From the NCBI GenBank assembly GCA_026874595.1, contig CM049308.1, positions 49,524,124 to 49,588,123 of the forward strand: a stretch of 64,000 nt of DNA, read 5' to 3'. The stretch is from Sipunculus nudus. Its lineage: Eukaryota; Annelida; Sipuncula; Golfingiida; Sipunculidae. Under the pieces are notes generated by a model. It was given only the letters and a program-made list of their open reading frames with translations, made no database searches and was not told where the DNA came from. The position numbers and the translations under genes are program-made. Below, piece by piece: positions 11,646 to 22,629 of the stretch; position 1 is the first letter of the stretch; every line of letters starts with the position of its first letter.

Positions 11646-13688
11646 TATCTGCAGTGTTGCTCCTAGAGTGCGGCATTGCGGCAATGCCGCAATATTTTTG
11701 GCCATGTCCCTTTGTTTTTGGGCAAGCGCGCCCATGTGGATGCACTATTTTCACATGCGTCCCCTAAAAGTTTAAATAATGCGACCCTTAAACGAACGTA
11801 GTTAAATGAAATATTTGCGGGAATCCTCCATTAGGAATCTTTGATAAAACAATATATGTGGGATTACATGATACACATACTGTGAGACTGATTGAATGGT
11901 TACACCATCGATGTCAAGAATGCATCGCCTCAGGGTTGGTCCATACACATGAAGGGGTTGCACATATACTGAAGAGATCGATGTTCTTGTGGTCGGAATA
12001 AAGTGGCAAGCAAGTGTCCAGTGCTCGACCGGATGTTGTTTAGCCTACATAATCTCACATTAATATGCATTTTAATCATTTATATATTAATATGAAAAAA
12101 AAATAGATATTTATTTATTAAATGAAGTTTAGAAAGTGCGCCCACGGCTGACGTGATCAATCTTTACGACATTTCCCCTATAAGATAATCCGCGAAGCAC
12201 GGTTGGAAACGCGCCTTCCCGGCATTTCGAAATGTTCTTATTTCATGATGTCAAGCAGTTCTCAACAGCGTATACAGTTAAGAATTACACCAGGTTGATC
12301 ATATAAATTACTTTATAATGCCTCAGATGACGTGATTACGATTGCTCGGGCGATTATTTCACTCAGAACAACTCAGTTCAGGTCACCCACAATCTCAAAC
12401 TACCGGTCTATGCCTGTCGTGACACCGTTTCACGGCAGACAAGCCAATCGACGGCCGCTCTTTTTTCTATATTTGCATATATCTATTCTGGACTGAACGT
12501 TTAATTTGAATCATAGGCATATGACTATGATTTGAATAGGAACTTTCTCGTAATTTTCAAGCCTCATGGACACGTGATCTCTCTGTTGCCCGTTATGTAT
12601 AAAGAAGCCCGAACCCGGGAATATACTTCGACGAAAGTGCAATGTTTCCCCGGACTGAATTACTTCACTATCGCGGTTTAATTGATATGAAAATGTCATA
12701 ACTTAGAAGAACCCAACTATTTTGTTGTTGGTTGTTTTACATTTTCTCTGACCAATAATATTGACATTTAATCGTTTGTTACTGGTTGAACAAGTAGTTT
12801 AAGCTGCTGCCGCGGCGGCAGCATATTTTCCCGGTAAGCTGACATCGTTTCCACTTATAGGCTAACACGGGTATATACGGACAGAAAGATTCAGTTTTTT
12901 AAATCGTTCAAATGTTTTATTTTTTTAAAGAAATTGTGGTGTCTGGTCTTTTGATACTTGCCTTAGAATTATAGGCCTAATAATGCAGCGCCGGCCGCAA
13001 ACTTTCCCGGCTGACATGTATATAGGCCAAACATTGTTGCACGGCACCGCCAACGCATAAATGACACATTGTGGGAGCCGAAATTTCGACGATTATTCCT
13101 TTCATACTTTCATACAAACAATCATGTAATATGGTGACGCCTGCAGCAAAATTCAACAGGCTCTCATCGTACCACGGCAACTTACGCTTGCATGGACGAC
13201 TTTCTGAATAACCTATTCTTATCATATTTATAGACAGTGAATAAACCCTTGCCTAAATGTGTATGTCCTTTATCCGTTTGTAGTTGTTCACAACATTAAG
13301 ATTCGATATTGATTTGCCACTTTGAATGGCACCAGTTGTTGCGCGATTCCTCAATTAGCAATGAACATGATTGTATGTCACCAGTTTGCAATCTGTACAT
13401 CAATGTACAGTTATTATTGATCCTGAGACATGAATTCTATTGCTTTCAGTTTTATGACGACTTATAAATGATGACATGTAAAACATGTAACGATTCCAAC
13501 CTTAACAAATATTTATAATTCATCCAAAATGTCCAAAACATACTACATTCATATTGCATAGATTATTTTAAGATAATATTTTGCTTCGAAGACATTGTCC
13601 CCACCTAATTTTGGTGTGTCCCCCAGAAATAACATAAAGGGGCCTGGTGTCCCTTTGCTTTTCATGCCTAGGAGCAACACTGTATCTG
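11646..13688. mobile_element. 2.03-kb DNA element (11652-13682) with 6-bp duplication TATCTG
   Basis: The 15-bp ends are CAGTGTTGCTCCTAG on the left and its exact inverse on the right, with further subterminal similarity (a CCCTTTG motif mirrored). TATCTG at 11646-11651 and 13683-13688 flanks it and together restores the minisatellite unit. The interior is unlike the flanks: CpG-containing, with palindromes such as GCTGCCGCGGCGGCAGC near 12805. No transposase domain was found; open frames there are short and unrecognised. Confidence 0.88.
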
Positions 13689-14395
13689 TGTTACTGTCAT
13701 GTAAAAGTACAATCAGGCGACGTTCATTCTGCCTATGTCTTGCAGATAGTATCTGTGTTACTGTCATGTAAGAGTATAGCCAGGCCACGTTCATCCTGCC
13801 TATGTGTTACTGTCATGTAAGAGTATATAGCCAGGCCACGTTCATCCTGCCTATGTCTTGCAGATAGTATCTGTGTTACTGTCATGTAAGAGTATAGCCA
13901 GGCCACGTTCATCCCGCCAAGGCCCTGTAGATAGTATCTGTGTTACTGTCATTTAAGAGTATACCCACACCACATTCATCCCGCCCAGGTCCTGCAGATA
14001 GTATATGTGTAACTTTCATGTAAGAGTATACCCAGGCCATGTTCATCCCACCCAGGCCCTGAAGATAGTATCAGTGTTACTTTCATGTAAGAGTATACTC
14101 AGGCCACGTTCATCTTGCCTAGGTCCTGGAGGTAGTGTCCGTGTCATTATGTGTCACTGTCATGTAAGAGTATACCCACACCATGTTCATCCCCCCTAGG
14201 TCCTGCAGGTAGTATCTGTGTCATTATGTGTCACTGTCATGTAAGAGTATACCCACACCATGTTCATCCCCCATAGGTCCTGCAGGTAGTATCTGTGTCA
14301 TTATGTGTCACTATCATGTAAGAGTATGCCCACACCATGTTCATCACCCCCTAGGTCCTGCAGGTAGCATCTGTCATTGTGTGTCACAAATACTT
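13683..14395. repeat. Exon 7 minisatellite, part 3
   Basis: About ten units. Most keep both CATGTAAGAGTAT and GCAGGTAGTATCTGTG (or close variants), so each retains two splice-donor-like sites copied from exon 7. Confidence 0.92.
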
Positions 14396-14787
14396 CCTGA
14401 AATTAAAACCACATTCTTAATGTTGGTCAGGATACATTACATTTACATTAATCTTTACTTGTTATTGATGAATGAACCTCATTATTGCAAAAAAGTGTCC
14501 TTTGTGCCCAGTCCGCTGCATGGATTCTCTGCCTACTCTAATTATGCAACTGTTGCAGATGAATGCCAGTACTCGAGATTGATTGATGATGATGTCATCA
14601 CAGCTAGCTGCAACACATGGGGGAAAGCCCTGTAATCTTGTGAAATTAAGAAATGATCATTTAGATATCTGTTGTTTAGATGCATAAATATTTGATGAGA
14701 AGGGCTGCTCAATTCTAGAGGATGTATTTATTGAGTATATATCACACAGAGGTTAGCTGTATCTTAAGGATGTATGTTATGTTACAG
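14396..14787. other. End of intron 7, nothing certain
   Basis: Unique sequence. A frame after 14548 (DECQYSRLIDDD...) follows a TTGCAG but ends in a stop without a donor, so it is not called as an exon. Confidence 0.5.
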
Positions 14788-14961
14788 GTGGACTAACTGG
14801 TCCTAAACATGTGAATTTGACATCAATCAGCTACCCAATGGGCTGCTCAGTTCCACGCACTCCAGGACTGTGTATAGATCAGTGTGTCAGAGACCAGGAC
14901 TGTCAGAAGGGGTACAGTTGCTGTTCAAACGGCTGTGGACATGTCTGTACTCGTCTACAAG
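14788..14961 (+). CDS. Exon 8: WAP (four-disulfide core) domain (phase 1-1)
   Basis: Eight cysteines in WAP order: GC, GLC, C, DC, CC, NGCG, C. Key stretches are PGLCIDQC, QDCQKGYSCC and SNGCGHVC. WAP domains commonly inhibit serine proteases or have antimicrobial or biomineral roles. About 19 residues precede the domain, with an NLT sequon. Donor CAAG|GTATAC. If exon 7 uses its first donor, the opening GT supplies the end of Kunitz 3's last Cys codon; otherwise it makes Gly. Confidence 0.92.
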
Positions 14962-14962
14962 G

Positions 14963-15800
14963 TATACACATACAGGGTTGATATCTATAGCTCAGTCAAC
15001 AACATACTTATATACACAGCTGATACCTAGATCAGTCATCAACATGCTCATACACAGCTGATATCTAGTTCAGTCATCAACAACCATATACACAGCTGAT
15101 ATCTAGATCAGTCATCAACACACATATACAAGGCTGATATCTAGTTCAGTCATCAACAGCCATATACACAGCTGATATCTAGTTCAGTAATCAACACACA
15201 TATACACAGCTGATATCTAGCTCAGTCATCAACCCACCTATACACAGCTGATATCTAGCTCAGTCATCATCCCACCTATACACAGCTGATATCTAGCTCA
15301 GTCATCATCCCACCTATACACAGCTGATATCTAGCTCAGTCATCAACACACCTATACACAACTGATATCTAGTTCAGTAATCAACACACATATACACAGC
15401 TGATATCTAGTTCAGTAATCAACACACCTATCCAAGGCTGATATCTAGTTCAGTAATTGACACACATATACACAGCTGATAATTAGTTCAGTAATCAGCA
15501 CACATATACACAGCTGATATCTAGTTCAGTAATCAACACACCTATACACTGCTGATATCTAGTTCAGTCATCAACACACCTATCCAAGGCTGATATCTAG
15601 TTCAGTAATCGACACACATATACACAGCTGATATCTAGTTCAGTAATCAACACACCTATACACAGATGATATCTAGCTCAGTCATCTACACACACAGACA
15701 TATGCACAGCTGGTATCAAGCTCAGTGGTCAACACATATATATATACTCACAGTTGATATGTAGATCAGTGATCAACACATTCATATACACAGCTGATAT
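14963..15800. repeat. 38-bp minisatellite abutting the exon 8 donor
   Basis: Roughly 22 copies of a unit near TATACACAGCTGATATCTAG plus TTCAGTCATCAACACAC. The first copy starts at intron base +2, inside the donor sequence. Variants include AAGGCTGATATC. Confidence 0.93.
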
Positions 15801-15944
15801 CTGTAACCCTGTGATATCTACAAGAAAAGAACCAGGCTTGAGAAAACATCAAGGGAGAGGACTAGACCTTAGAAATTTTATAAGGAAGATTATTGTTTGA
15901 GCCTTCTTTATGTGTCAAACATTTCTCTCATTCTGTTCTTCCAG

Positions 15945-16029
15945 AACTAAAGTTACCCCCGCCATGCTATACTGCACTTGAGGAGGCCCTGGTGACCGCA
16001 GTATATAAACCCAATGTCTACTTACCAAG
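15945..16029 (+). CDS. Exon 9: thyroglobulin type-1 domain, first half (phase 1-2)
   Basis: Encodes PPPCYTALEEALVTAVYKP, the opening Cys and helix of a thyroglobulin type-1 domain, ending LP plus AG. The donor is CCAAG|GTAAGT. The split codon with exon 10 gives Arg before the next Cys (RCDKDG). Confidence 0.85.
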
Positions 16030-16489
16030 GTAAGTTTACCTTCTTTGCACTTTTACAACAGTAGAGATAAGCTGGATGAAGTATGCATGTTTAAAATGTT
16101 TTTGTAACTGTATACACCTTGGTAGTCTTACTGTGTTGAGCATCCTAGCGTTGTTGTTTAAAGAACATTTTTCTTGCTCTGTGACATGCCCTATCTGTTT
16201 ATGTATGGAGTTATTTCATGAAAGATATGAAGTATACTTGATGATTTTTTTTCATCAGGACACCTATTTAATGGTGCATTGAAATATCATACTTAACCTG
16301 CTGGGGTCACCAGCTTGTTTGATAAGATGTGAACTGACTTGTGTGTCCGAGTCACAGGCTTTAATAAATTGTTATAAGGCATGACAAAGGCATGCGTTTA
16401 CTTACAGAGTATCAGGTAACTAGGATGATATTGCATGTTTTAATATAATCAAGTGGAAATAGAATATGTGACAGAATCTGACATTGTCA

Positions 16490-16656
16490 TTTACAGGTGT
16501 GACAAGAATCTGGCATTGTCATTGACAGGTCCTTTAAGAATCAGATATTGTCATGAACAGGTGTAACAAGAATATGACATTGTCATGAACAGGTGTGACA
16601 AGAATTTGACATTGTCATGAACAGGTGTGATAAGAGTCTGACATTTTCATTGACAG
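16490..16656. repeat. Tandem copies of the exon 10 splice acceptor
   Basis: Five or so units of about 38 bp, each close to TCTGACATTGTCATGAACAG followed by GTGTGACAAGAA. The true exon 10 boundary (CATTGACAG|GTGTGACAAGG) is the last member, so the array duplicates the acceptor and the first exon bases. Confidence 0.88.
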
Positions 16657-16784
16657 GTGTGACAAGGATGGGTTTTATGAGAAGATCCAGTGTTCTGATC
16701 ATCTTGGGGTATGCTGGTGTGTCCATCCAGAAAATGGATTCCGTATTGCAGGAACTCAAGTCAAAGGAAAGCCAGACTGCAGTG
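16657..16784 (+). CDS. Exon 10: thyroglobulin type-1 domain, second half (phase 2-1)
   Basis: Completes the domain with CDKDGFYEKIQC, then VCWCVHPENG and a final DC. QC, CWCV, G and C are the diagnostic thyroglobulin type-1 elements. The upstream acceptor copies would be out-competed or used alternatively; the chosen one is the only copy followed by an open frame encoding the domain. Donor AGTG|GTGAGC. Confidence 0.92.
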
Positions 16785-17099
16785 GTGAGCACCCCTTGTA
16801 TCTCAGTTGATTACATGTATAAAAATATATCAGTAATTTAATCAAGAAATAGCTGCTGATAACTTTTAGTGGACAAGGACTTTATCAAATGAATAATCCT
16901 TACCAAATTATTGCTGTCAAATTTTGTTGATACTTTCTAAGTGTATTTATATATAGTTATGCAATCTATTTTCTGATTAATAAAGTCAGTGATTGAGTTA
17001 TGTTACTCAGGTTGGTAGTGATACATCCACTAGGCTGTACATGTGTTTTCTGCTTTGTCTTGCATGTTACTCATGGAGTGTACTTTCTTTCATTAACAG

Positions 17100-17117
17100 G
17101 AACTGAAGATGAACCAG
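17100..17117 (+). CDS. Exon 11: 18-nt microexon (phase 1-1)
   Basis: AACAG|GAACTGAAGATGAACCAG|GTAAAT encodes an acidic linker (GTEDEP) between the thyroglobulin domain and module X1. Symmetric phase 1 means it can be skipped without frame change. Called from splice sites and phase alone. Confidence 0.65.
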
Positions 17118-17533
17118 GTAAATTTTTTCCAGTGATATTTCTTATCAAAAAGACAACATAGGTAAAGTACAGATATAATCTTTGTCATGTTAAATACTGG
17201 AAAAAAGTACAACAGCACTTAGTAAAAACAATGTTTCATCTCACCTACCTCAGGTGATGCATTTATATGTAACTATACATTGAAATAGGAGTAAATTCCC
17301 AAATTAGCTATGCAACAAGGTTTTATTTCTTTAGTGTATATTCTGTGAAGTAGTTTGAGTGTTTGTCATCGGTCACCTTATAAGGTATCCTTGAAGCAAG
17401 TGAAGCAAGGTCAGTATTTTTACAAGCTACGTGCAGGTAATTTTCTACACTTCATTAACTGTTCAAGCATGATTGGTATGTTTACTGTTAGTAGTATATG
17501 CTGTATTGCTAAATTTCTCTTCCTGTCTGACAG

Positions 17534-17695
17534 TGTGTCCTGATGGTGAGGATGTACATGACTGCAGCCCAGCCCTCTGTATGAAGTACCCCTGCATGGC
17601 GCACAAAGGTATCTGGTGCCGCGTTAACCCGTGTGGCAACTGCTCAGTGGAGTTTTATGACACAAACAACAACCGAGTGGTTCCCAAAATGGATG
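17534..17695 (+). CDS. Exon 12: Cys module X1 (phase 1-1)
   Basis: Encodes C-x8-C-x4-C-x4-C-x7-C-x4-C-x2-C with NPCGNC and VEFYD near the end. Exons 16 and 18 encode the same module. The last Cys of those copies is absent here (RVVPKMD); a Cys early in exon 13 might replace it. An NCS sequon lies inside. I do not recognise a named family with confidence. Confidence 0.85.
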
Positions 17696-18031
17696 GTAAC
17701 TGTCATTTAGTCAAGTCATACTGAATAATTATTTTTGGAAATATTTTAAATAATTATTTAGAATAATTGTACATATCAAAAGATTGAAATGAAAAAATTA
17801 TAGTATTGTGACATGGAAGGTCCATTTGTTTACTTGTTACAGTCATTTTGCACATACCATATAAAAGATTATATGTTAATGATATAATGTAGTTTAATAG
17901 GAAGAACTTGATCATCATTGAGTCATATACACAGGGACTACATATCAGTGTGTGTTTATATTTATTAGTTTCACAATTATAGTCATTGAGGTGTAGAAGA
18001 TAGACTATAACCTGAGGTGTTTGTAATACAG

Positions 18032-18268
18032 ACCTGCGTGACTGTCAGATGAAGAGGTCCAGCATGCTGGTGAAGAAGACTGTGCTGCCAGCACTCGGGA
18101 CCTCCAGCATGATCACCATGAAACATTTTGTCCGCTGGCGCCAGTGCTGTAGTCACACAACCAAGGACTTCCAGCAGTGCATGTGGATAAAAGGAGACAA
18201 TATGGTTAGCAAAAAGATGAAACTGGCAGAGGACTTTGATGCCTGTACAGATACTGTCAGCATAACAG
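18032..18268 (+). CDS. Exon 13: unrecognised Cys-containing segment (phase 1-1)
   Basis: Encodes 78 full codons with few cysteines (RDCQM, RQCCSH, QQCMW, DAC) and a basic, methionine-rich start. It precedes the thyroglobulin-like exon 14. The donor ACAG|GTGGGT is contained in, and repeated through, the 36-bp array that follows. The open frame runs on from the exon into the array to 19218, so read-through or use of a later donor would not stop immediately. The exon is supported by flanking phases and the acceptor AATACAG|AC. Confidence 0.78.
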
Positions 18269-19885
18269 GTGGGTCTTATTGCACAGATGCTGTCAGTGTA
18301 ACAGGTGGATCTTATTGTACAGAAACTATCAGCGAAACAAGTGGGTCTTATTGTACAGATACTGTCAGCATAACAGGTGGGTCTTTTTGTACAGAAACTA
18401 TCAGCGAAACAGGTGGGTCTAATTGTACAGATACTGTCAGCATAACAGGTGGGTCTTATTGTACAGATACTGTCAGCATAACAGGTGGGTCTTATTGTAC
18501 AGATGCTGTCAGTGTAACAGGTGGATCTTATTGTACAGAAACTATCAGCGAAACAGGTGGGTCTTATTGTACAGATACTGTCAGCATAACAGGTGGGTCT
18601 TTTTGTACAGAAACTATCAGCAACAGGTGGGTCTTATTGTACAGATACTGTCAGCATAACAGGTGGGTCTTATTGTACAGATACTGTCAGCGTAACAGGT
18701 GGATATTATTGTACAGATACTATCAGCAAAACAGGTGGGTCTTATTGTACAGATACTGTCAGCGTAACAGGGGCTCTTATTGTACAGATACTGTCAGTGT
18801 AACAGGTGGGTCTTATTGTACAGATACTGTCAGCATAACAGGTTGGTCTTTTTGTACAGATACTATCAGCGTAACAGGGGGGTCTTATTGTACAGATATT
18901 GTTTATGTAACAGGAGGGTCTTATTGTACAAATACTATCAGCGTAACAGGTGGGTCTTATTGTACAGGTACTGTCAGCATAACAGGTGGGTCTTATTGTA
19001 CAGATGCTGTCAGTGTAACAGGTGGGTCTTATTGTACAGATGCTGTCATTGTAACAGGAGGGTCTTATTGCACAAATACTATCAATGTAACAGGTGGGTC
19101 TTATTGTACAGATGCTGTCAGTGTAACAGGTGGGTCTTATTGTACCTATACTGTCAGTGTGACATGTGGGTCTTATTGTACAAATACTAACAGCATAACA
19201 GGTCGGTCTCATTGTTAAGATACTATCAGCATAACAGGTGGGTATTATTGTACAGATACTGTCAGTGTAACAGGTCGGTCTTATTGTACAGATACTGTCA
19301 GCATAACAGGTGGGTCTTATTGTACAGATGCTGTCAGTGTAACAGGTTGGTCTTATTGTACAGATACTGTCAGTGTAACAGGTGGGTCTTATTGTACAAA
19401 TACTATCAGTGTAACAGGGGGGTCTTATTGTACAGATACTGTCAGCTTAACAGGTAGGTCTTATTGTACAGATACTGTCAGTGTAACAGGTAGGTCTTAT
19501 TGTACAAATACTATCAGTGTAACAGGGGGGTCTTACTGTACAGATACTGTCAGCTTAACAGGTAGGTCTTATTGTACAAATACTATCAGTGTAACAGGTG
19601 GGTCTTATTGTACAGATACTGTCAGCGTAACAGGTGGGTCTTATTGTACAGATACTGTCAGCGTAACAGGGGGGTCTTATTGTACAGATACTGTCAGTGT
19701 AACAGGTGGGTCTTATTGTACAGATACTGTCAGTGTAACAGGTGGGTCTTATTGTACAGATACTGTCAGCGTAACAGGTGGGTCTTATTGTACAGATACT
19801 GTTAGTGTAACAGGTGGGTCTTATTTTTCAGATACTATTAGTGTGACAGGAGGGTCTTATTGTTCAGATACTATTAGTGTGACAG
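18245..19885. repeat. 36-bp minisatellite copied from the exon 13 end and donor
   Basis: About 45 tandem units near TGTACAGATACTGTCAGCAT plus AACAGGTGGGTCTTAT. The first unit is the exon 13 3' end with its donor. At 36 bp (12 codons) the array stays open in the exon frame for some ten units, until a 2-bp loss near 18628. Translated units read like CTDTVSITGGSY. The array resumes at 20888-21050 after an inserted element. Confidence 0.95.
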
Positions 19886-20887
19886 CTCTAGGACAACTAC
19901 CCCCCAGACAATTACCCCCCGGACAATTACCCCCCCACAATTACCCCCTGGACAATTACCCCCCTGACAGTTACCCCCCCCCCCCCCCGGACAATTACCC
20001 CCCAGGAAAATTAGCCCCTTGGACAACTACCCCCGAGACAATTCCCCCCCAGACAATTACCCCCCGGTACAATTACCCCCCGGACAACTACCCCCCCCCC
20101 CCCCGGACAACTATCCCCGTGGTATGATAACACTTTTAAAGTACACATTGTTCAAACTAAAAGTAAAATGTTCCGATTATAAGTAAAACAAATACCGATG
20201 ATAATATTTCAAACCAAGCATAGGTGCATACATCATGTATATTGTAAAAACAAAAAAAATCCATCTCATAAAGTTTTCAGTAGCTGTTTACTAGTTCTAG
20301 GCAATGCCTCTCAGATGATTGTATTGTGTTTTGTAAATAAAATTGTAAAATTATGGTAAAAAGTCCATTATATGAAATTTGCTTTACATTAGCAAGTTGT
20401 AAAACAAAAGCTTTAAAAACCTATGGTCAATATAACCACCCGCAAGCTTACAATATAATTCCATTCAAAAAGGGAATACCATTCATTCTGATCCATTCTT
20501 ACCAGTCTCTGTAAGTAATATCATAATAAGTAATAGCATGATATTATTATCTAAAGTGATTTTCTTTTTATTTTTTGTTTGCAATTAATTTTATTTATTT
20601 CTTTGGGATTCTGTCCTACTCATTAGCATCACAGAATAAATTTAAATGTATAACGTGTACTTTAAATGTGTGATTTATACCATGGGGGTAATTGTCTAGG
20701 GGGTAGTTGTCCGGGGGGGTAATTGTCTGGGGGATAGTTGTCTCGGGGGTAGTTGTCCAAGGGGGTAATTGTCCTGGGGGTAATTGTCCGGGGGGTAATT
20801 GTCTGGGGGGTAATTGTCCAGGGGGTTATTGTCGGGGGGTAATTGTCCGGGGGGTAATTGTCCAGGGGGTTGTTTTCCTGTTGCGTA
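19886..20887. mobile_element. About 1-kb inverted-repeat element with C-tract tandem arms
   Basis: The left arm (19890-20115) is a tandem run of GGACAATTACCCCCC-like 15-mers; the right arm (20690-20870) is the same in reverse complement. The middle (20130-20680) is AT-rich and unremarkable. The element interrupts the 36-bp array; TAGTGTGACAG occurs on both sides (about 19874 and 20886), a possible 9-11-bp target duplication. No coding region was seen. Superfamily is not assigned. Confidence 0.8.
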
Positions 20888-21050
20888 GTGTGACAGGAGG
20901 GTCTTATTGTTAAGATACTATTAGTGTGACAGGAGGGTCTTATTGTTCAGATACTTCAGTATAACAGGGTGGTTTTATTCTACAAGTACTGTCAGTGTGA
21001 CAGGTAGGTCTTACTCTACAGGTAGTGTGCAACAGGTTGGTTTATTCTAC
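20888..21050. repeat. Degenerate tail of the exon 13 minisatellite
   Basis: Four or five diverged 36-bp units beyond the inserted element. Confidence 0.85.
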
Positions 21051-21868
21051 AAGTAAAATTTGTCTTTACCAGACTTATTTATCTTGGTGTAAAATTATGT
21101 ATGGTGTATGTGTGACATCACGTAACACAGTAGATAAAATATATTTGTTTAACCCTTTTATGTCTGGTTCTGGTTGTCATGTGATCTTCAAAATTAGTGT
21201 TGGTAAAGCTCATGTGTCTGCTTAAGTGTTTGATTAATCCTTCTTGACCCACTGTGCCATAACATTCATTACTTTATTTTCTCTTAAAGTTCTATGTTAA
21301 AACTTCATCCCCCATCTTCAGTCCTTCTTGGTTTAGTGGTGCAGGAATACATTCTAATGGTGTTTCTCTAGGTGGTAGACCTTATGGTTAGCTTCAGGGC
21401 TTTAACTCCTCATATCTAGCAATAAGTGTTCCATTCTACATTAGTAAATTTAATAAAGGATCTGTAATGTAAATGTTCTGCTATGAGTTTATTCTAAGTA
21501 GTTTGTAAAAACTCTGTCATAATCATTATTGTGCCTTTCTTTTCATCAAAATAAAATGTCTTTAACCATTGATGCTGTGTGGGTGGTGCTTGCTACTTCT
21601 GTCTCCCTGCTTAGTTTGGGAAAAATTGCAAGCAATTTTTTCTGAAAGATGATTCATAGTTGCAGATGTAAGACCATAATTCAGAGTTCTCATTTTAAAA
21701 TATAGATCAAATACCGAAGTGTCAAGCTGTCAACTGATGAAATGTAAAAAATTTTCAGTCTGATTAGGTGCACAGAAAATACCCAGAAGTGAGACCTTAT
21801 GTTTTATAAGTTTATGTTCTGATCATTTTGGTGTCAGGTACTGTATACAGTGGTCACCTCACTTTCAG
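21051..21868. other. End of intron 13, nothing recognised
   Basis: Unique AT-rich intron sequence. Confidence 0.55.
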
Positions 21869-22051
21869 GTACCCCTGCTCCTGTGATCACCGGTGTGTCC
21901 GTTCCACAGTGTAATGCTGACCTCTACAGCTCAAGCAGCTACAAGTATCGCCAGTGTCAGGGAGGGTTCTGCTGGTGTGTCACCAGTAACGGCACCTTCG
22001 TCACAGGCACCATGACTCTGAGGAACAAGTGTCTCAAGTGTGGACCTTTTG
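21869..22051 (+). CDS. Exon 14: thyroglobulin type-1-like domain 2 (phase 1-1)
   Basis: Contains YRQCQGGFCWCV followed by NGTFVTGT and C, the QC-CWCV-G-C core of thyroglobulin type-1 domains. The N-terminal part is short (VPQCNADLY), so the first Cys may come from exon 13. An NGT sequon is present. Acceptor CTTTCAG|GT, donor TTTTG|GTGAGA. Confidence 0.88.
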
Positions 22052-22629
22052 GTGAGAACATTTAAAGAGAATTCTGTTATATAATCCCTTCATCAAAATC
22101 CTTCAGAAATGATTCTGACTTCATTTTCTTTGACAAAATGTTAACTTAACATGTCAAATAGCTCAGGAAGGATTCTTAATCTTTGGGGTATCCATACTCA
22201 GAATCATCCTGCCTCAGGTTCCTTTTGTGTCTAAATCCCTATGTAAGGGCGCTTACTTACAGCTCTTCATTTTTGTTCCTTCCCCAGCATCCTGCATGTA
22301 ACATCTTTACCCCAAATCAATCATGAAGAATACTTGCTTAAAATCCTTTTATAAGGATCTATATTTTAAACCCTCTAGAATTTCTTTTTAGTCCTTCAGG
22401 AAGGATTTATCATGTAATGCACTGAGAGAAATGAAATTGATAAAGACTGGGATAAGCAGGCAAGATGTCTACATGCAAGTCTTGCCGATTTGAAATCATT
22501 ACAAGTTTTCTATAAGTTTTCTTACTTTCAATTTTTTGGCAAAAACTGCTAAAAAATAGGTTGGACCAGTATTGATTATCTTCATGTGTTAATAAATATC
22601 AGTTCTCATATGTTAAGACAATTCATAAT

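Noticed and set aside
14228..14635. 135-codon open frame across the exon 7 array end
   Set aside because: Mostly minisatellite; the unique end has a stop and no donor, so it is not an exon.
18423..19805. Several open frames reading NRWVLLYRYCQ or IRPTCYTDS repeats
   Set aside because: Other frames of the 36-bp minisatellite. Only the frame continuing exon 13 is of interest, and even that is intronic by default.
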